Shown here one piece after another: positions 62,120 through 64,000 of a stretch of DNA of 64,000 bases (positions are counted from its first letter, which is position 1; each line of letters begins with the position of its first letter). Position numbers and translations under genes: made by a program. The notes beneath the pieces are model-generated. The model had not been told where the DNA came from, made no database searches, and saw only the letters and a program-made list of their open reading frames with translations. Source of the stretch: an uncultured Paracoccaceae bacterium (GTDB taxonomy: Bacteria; Pseudomonadota; Alphaproteobacteria; Rhodobacterales; Rhodobacteraceae); NCBI GenBank assembly GCA_947492475.1, contig CANLNM010000002.1:372001-436000 (forward strand), written 5' to 3'.

Positions 62120-62144
62120 GATCCGGTGGCATCTGTTTCGCGGC

Positions 62145-63038
62145 TTAGCCCGCGATAGATGCCTGATAAATCTGGTCAATTGTGTCTGCGATCATGGTGT
62201 CAAATTCAGCGTCGCTTTGCTGGGCGGACAGACCTTCGGTCAGGGCACGGCTAAAGCTGGCGATCATGCCAGTGTTTTGGGACAAACGCGCATTGGCCTC
62301 GGCGCGGGAATAGCCGCCTGACAGGGCCACAACTTTCATCACGCGCGGATGTTTGATCAATGGCAGATAAAGGTTGGCCTGTTCCGGCAATGTCAGTTTC
62401 AGCATCACATCTTGATCGTCGGGCAGGGCGTTCAATTGCGCCAGGATGGCATCACGCAGCATCACTTCGGTCTCAGCTTTGTCAGCAATGGTTATGGTCA
62501 CTTCTGGTTCCAGAATTGGGATCAGACCTTTGGCATTGATCTGGGCGCCGATTTCGAATTGCTGCGCAACGATGGCGTTGACACCGTCCGCATTGGCCGC
62601 AGAAATCACCGACCGCATCTTGGTGCCAAAAATGCCATTGGCCACGGCGCGATCCAGAACGGCATCCAGTTCCGGCATCGGTTTCATCAATTGTACGCCG
62701 TTTGCTTCGGCTTCCAGACCTTTGTCGACCTTCAGGAATGGTACAACGCCGCGTTTTTCCCAGATATACTGCGCGGAAGGCATGCCGTCGATGGTGCGAT
62801 CCATGGTCATTTCAAACAGGATCGCCCCGACAACTTTGTCCCCGGTAAAGGCAGGTGCTTTGACGATACGGGTCCGCATATCGTGGATCAGGCCGAACAT
62901 TTCATCGTCGCCATCATAAGCCGTTTCATCGACACCATAGAGCCGCAGCGCCTTGGGGGTGGAACCACCGGATTGATCCAGTGCAGCAATGAAACCCTGT
63001 CCAGCACGGATGAGATTGATTTGATCTTGGTTTGGCAT
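62145..63038 (-). CDS. Fructose-bisphosphate aldolase, class I
   Basis: The 297-residue enzyme splits fructose 1,6-bisphosphate by a Schiff-base mechanism. Motifs are FIAALDQSGGSTPKAL near residue 16, VPFLKVDKGLEAE near 98, GTKMRSVISAAN, and the Schiff-base lysine region ILEPEVTI; LSGGYSRAEAN near the end. It is the short bacterial class I type. It lies 120 bp downstream of pgk, with a terminator between them, consistent with a glycolysis cluster. Confidence 0.93.
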   Translation of the reverse strand: MPNQDQINLIRAGQGFIAALDQSGGSTPKALRLYGVDETAYDGDDEMFGLIHDMRTRIVKAPAFTGDKVVGAILFEMTMDRTIDGMPSAQYIWEKRGVVPFLKVDKGLEAEANGVQLMKPMPELDAVLDRAVANGIFGTKMRSVISAANADGVNAIVAQQFEIGAQINAKGLIPILEPEVTITIADKAETEVMLRDAILAQLNALPDDQDVMLKLTLPEQANLYLPLIKHPRVMKVVALSGGYSRAEANARLSQNTGMIASFSRALTEGLSAQQSDAEFDTMIADTIDQIYQASIAG

Positions 63039-63060
63039 GTGTCGATTCCACTCTATGACT

Positions 63061-63090
63061 AAAAGAAAAGCGCCCCTCTTCAGGGGCGCT
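63061..63090 (-). terminator. Intrinsic terminator of pgk
   Basis: AGCGCCCC (63069-63076), loop TCTTCA, GGGGCGCT (63083-63090); on the minus strand it is followed by TTTTCTTTT (63060-63068). Confidence 0.85.
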
Positions 63091-63157
63091 TCTAAGACAG
63101 GGGCGGGCGGGCCGCAAATATGGTTGCGCTAACAGTGGTTTAATTCACTGCTCAAAC

Positions 63158-64000
63158 TTAAGAAAGTGCCAAAACACCGGGCAATTCCTTGCCTTCCATC
63201 CATTCCAGGAACGCGCCACCCGCGGTTGAGATATAGGTAAAGTGATCCGCAGCACCGGCTTTGTTCAGCGCGGCAACCGTATCACCGCCCCCGGCGACCG
63301 ACACCAGCGACCCGGCTTTGGTCAGGTCTGCGGCCTTTTGTGCTGCGGCATTGGTGGCCGCATCAAAGGGTTCTATTTCAAACGCGCCAAGCGGGCCGTT
63401 CCAGACCAGCGTGTTGGCCGCGTCCAACGCAGTCGCGATCGCCGCCACGGATGCAGGACCGGCGTCCAAAATCATCGCATCGTCCGGGCAAGCCGTAACA
63501 TCCACGGTTTCATTGGCGGCATTTGCGGCGAATTCGCGCGCCACAACCACATCTGAGGGCAGCAAAATGGTGCAGCCTGCGGCCTCGGCCTTGGCCATGA
63601 TGTCGCGGGCCGTATCAGCCAGATCATGTTCACACAGGGATTTGCCCACATTGATGCCTTGCGCGGCCAGGAATGTGTTGGCCATGCCACCACCGATCAC
63701 CAGCGTGTCAACTTTGGCGACCAGATTGCCCAGCAGGTCCAGCTTGGACGACACTTTGGCGCCGCCCACCACCGCCACAACCGGACGGTTCGGCGTGCCA
63801 AGTGCGGCTTCGAGCGCGCTGAGTTCGGCCTGCATCAGGCGACCGGCACAATTTGGCAGCAGACGTGCGACGCCTTCGGTGCTGGCATGGGCGCGGTGCG
63901 CGGCCGAAAAGGCGTCGTTACAATAAACGTCGCCCAACGTGGCCAAAAAGCCAGCCATTTTCGGGTCATTGTCGGTTTCCATGGCGCTGAACCGGGTGTT
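63158..64000 (-). CDS. pgk: Phosphoglycerate kinase, C-terminal part (5' end beyond the window)
   Basis: The frame runs off the right edge; 280 residues are visible. They begin [12 protein letters not shown], matching ENTRF of PGK, then [16 protein letters not shown], the [17 protein letters not shown] segment of the hinge, WNGPLGAFE and [15 protein letters not shown], the nucleotide-binding end. The enzyme makes ATP in glycolysis. About 120 N-terminal residues should lie outside. Confidence 0.95.
   Translation of the reverse strand, partial: NTRFSAMETDNDPKMAGFLATLGDVYCNDAFSAAHRAHASTEGVARLLPNCAGRLMQAELSALEAALGTPNRPVVAVVGGAKVSSKLDLLGNLVAKVDTLVIGGGMANTFLAAQGINVGKSLCEHDLADTARDIMAKAEAAGCTILLPSDVVVAREFAANAANETVDVTACPDDAMILDAGPASVAAIATALDAANTLVWNGPLGAFEIEPFDAATNAAAQKAADLTKAGSLVSVAGGGDTVAALNKAGAADHFTYISTAGGAFLEWMEGKELPGVLALS

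Overview
The window looks like chromosomal DNA of a marine alphaproteobacterium of the Rhodobacterales (Roseobacter group). The grounds are: a complete Rhodobacter-type gene transfer agent (GTA) cluster, an E1-beta subunit of pyruvate dehydrogenase carrying its own lipoyl domain, a LuxR/LuxI quorum-sensing locus, a glnB-glnA pair with an NtrC-like site, VPLPA-CTERM surface proteins, and an OsmC-alpha/beta hydrolase fusion. The species cannot be named from the sequence alone.

Layout. 0-4.7 kb: end of a DUF1223 gene, a lipid A acyltransferase, a divergent FliG-like protein, then a quorum-sensing block: a LuxR-type protein without a DNA-binding domain, a complete LuxR diverging from it, and luxI. 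4.7-15.5 kb: purB, a GAF protein, hydrolase-OsmC, a DUF3445 protein, an unrecognised 317-aa protein behind a perfect CtrA-type box, a lipoprotein, glnA, glnB, nnrD/E, a Hint-domain protein and tRNA-Leu(TAG). 15.6-23.2 kb: three large GGDEF-EAL proteins, two of them divergent from one intergenic region. 23.3-34.2 kb: trigger factor, a secreted protein, two tandem VPLPA-CTERM proteins, a Tat-exported CpdB-type phosphodiesterase, a glycosyltransferase, the rpsF-rpsR-rplI operon, YceI and a cytochrome b561-YceI fusion. 34.3-40.2 kb: fabD-fabG-acpP, an opposed PilZ gene, fabF and mltG.

40.2-54.7 kb: the GTA cluster, complete from g1 to g15 in the canonical order and without visible frameshifts. 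No integrase, repressor or att sites are present, so this is a domesticated capsid system and not a prophage. 54.9-64 kb: cysE, an AhpD-like protein, a small membrane protein, the pdhA-pdhB-pdhC operon, ftsB, a DUF1272 protein, an unrecognised 168-aa gene, class I aldolase and the 3' part of pgk.

How it may fit together. Quorum sensing, CtrA, c-di-GMP and GTA production are linked in this group of bacteria. Here, TTAA-N7-TTAA (CtrA-type) boxes lie upstream of luxI, inside the GTA cluster before the portal gene, and upstream of the unrecognised 317-aa gene. The GTA operon also has a sigma70-like promoter followed about 20 nt later by a textbook intrinsic terminator, before g1. That suggests control by antitermination. 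These regulatory ideas are inferences from sequence; the gene calls rest on recognised families.
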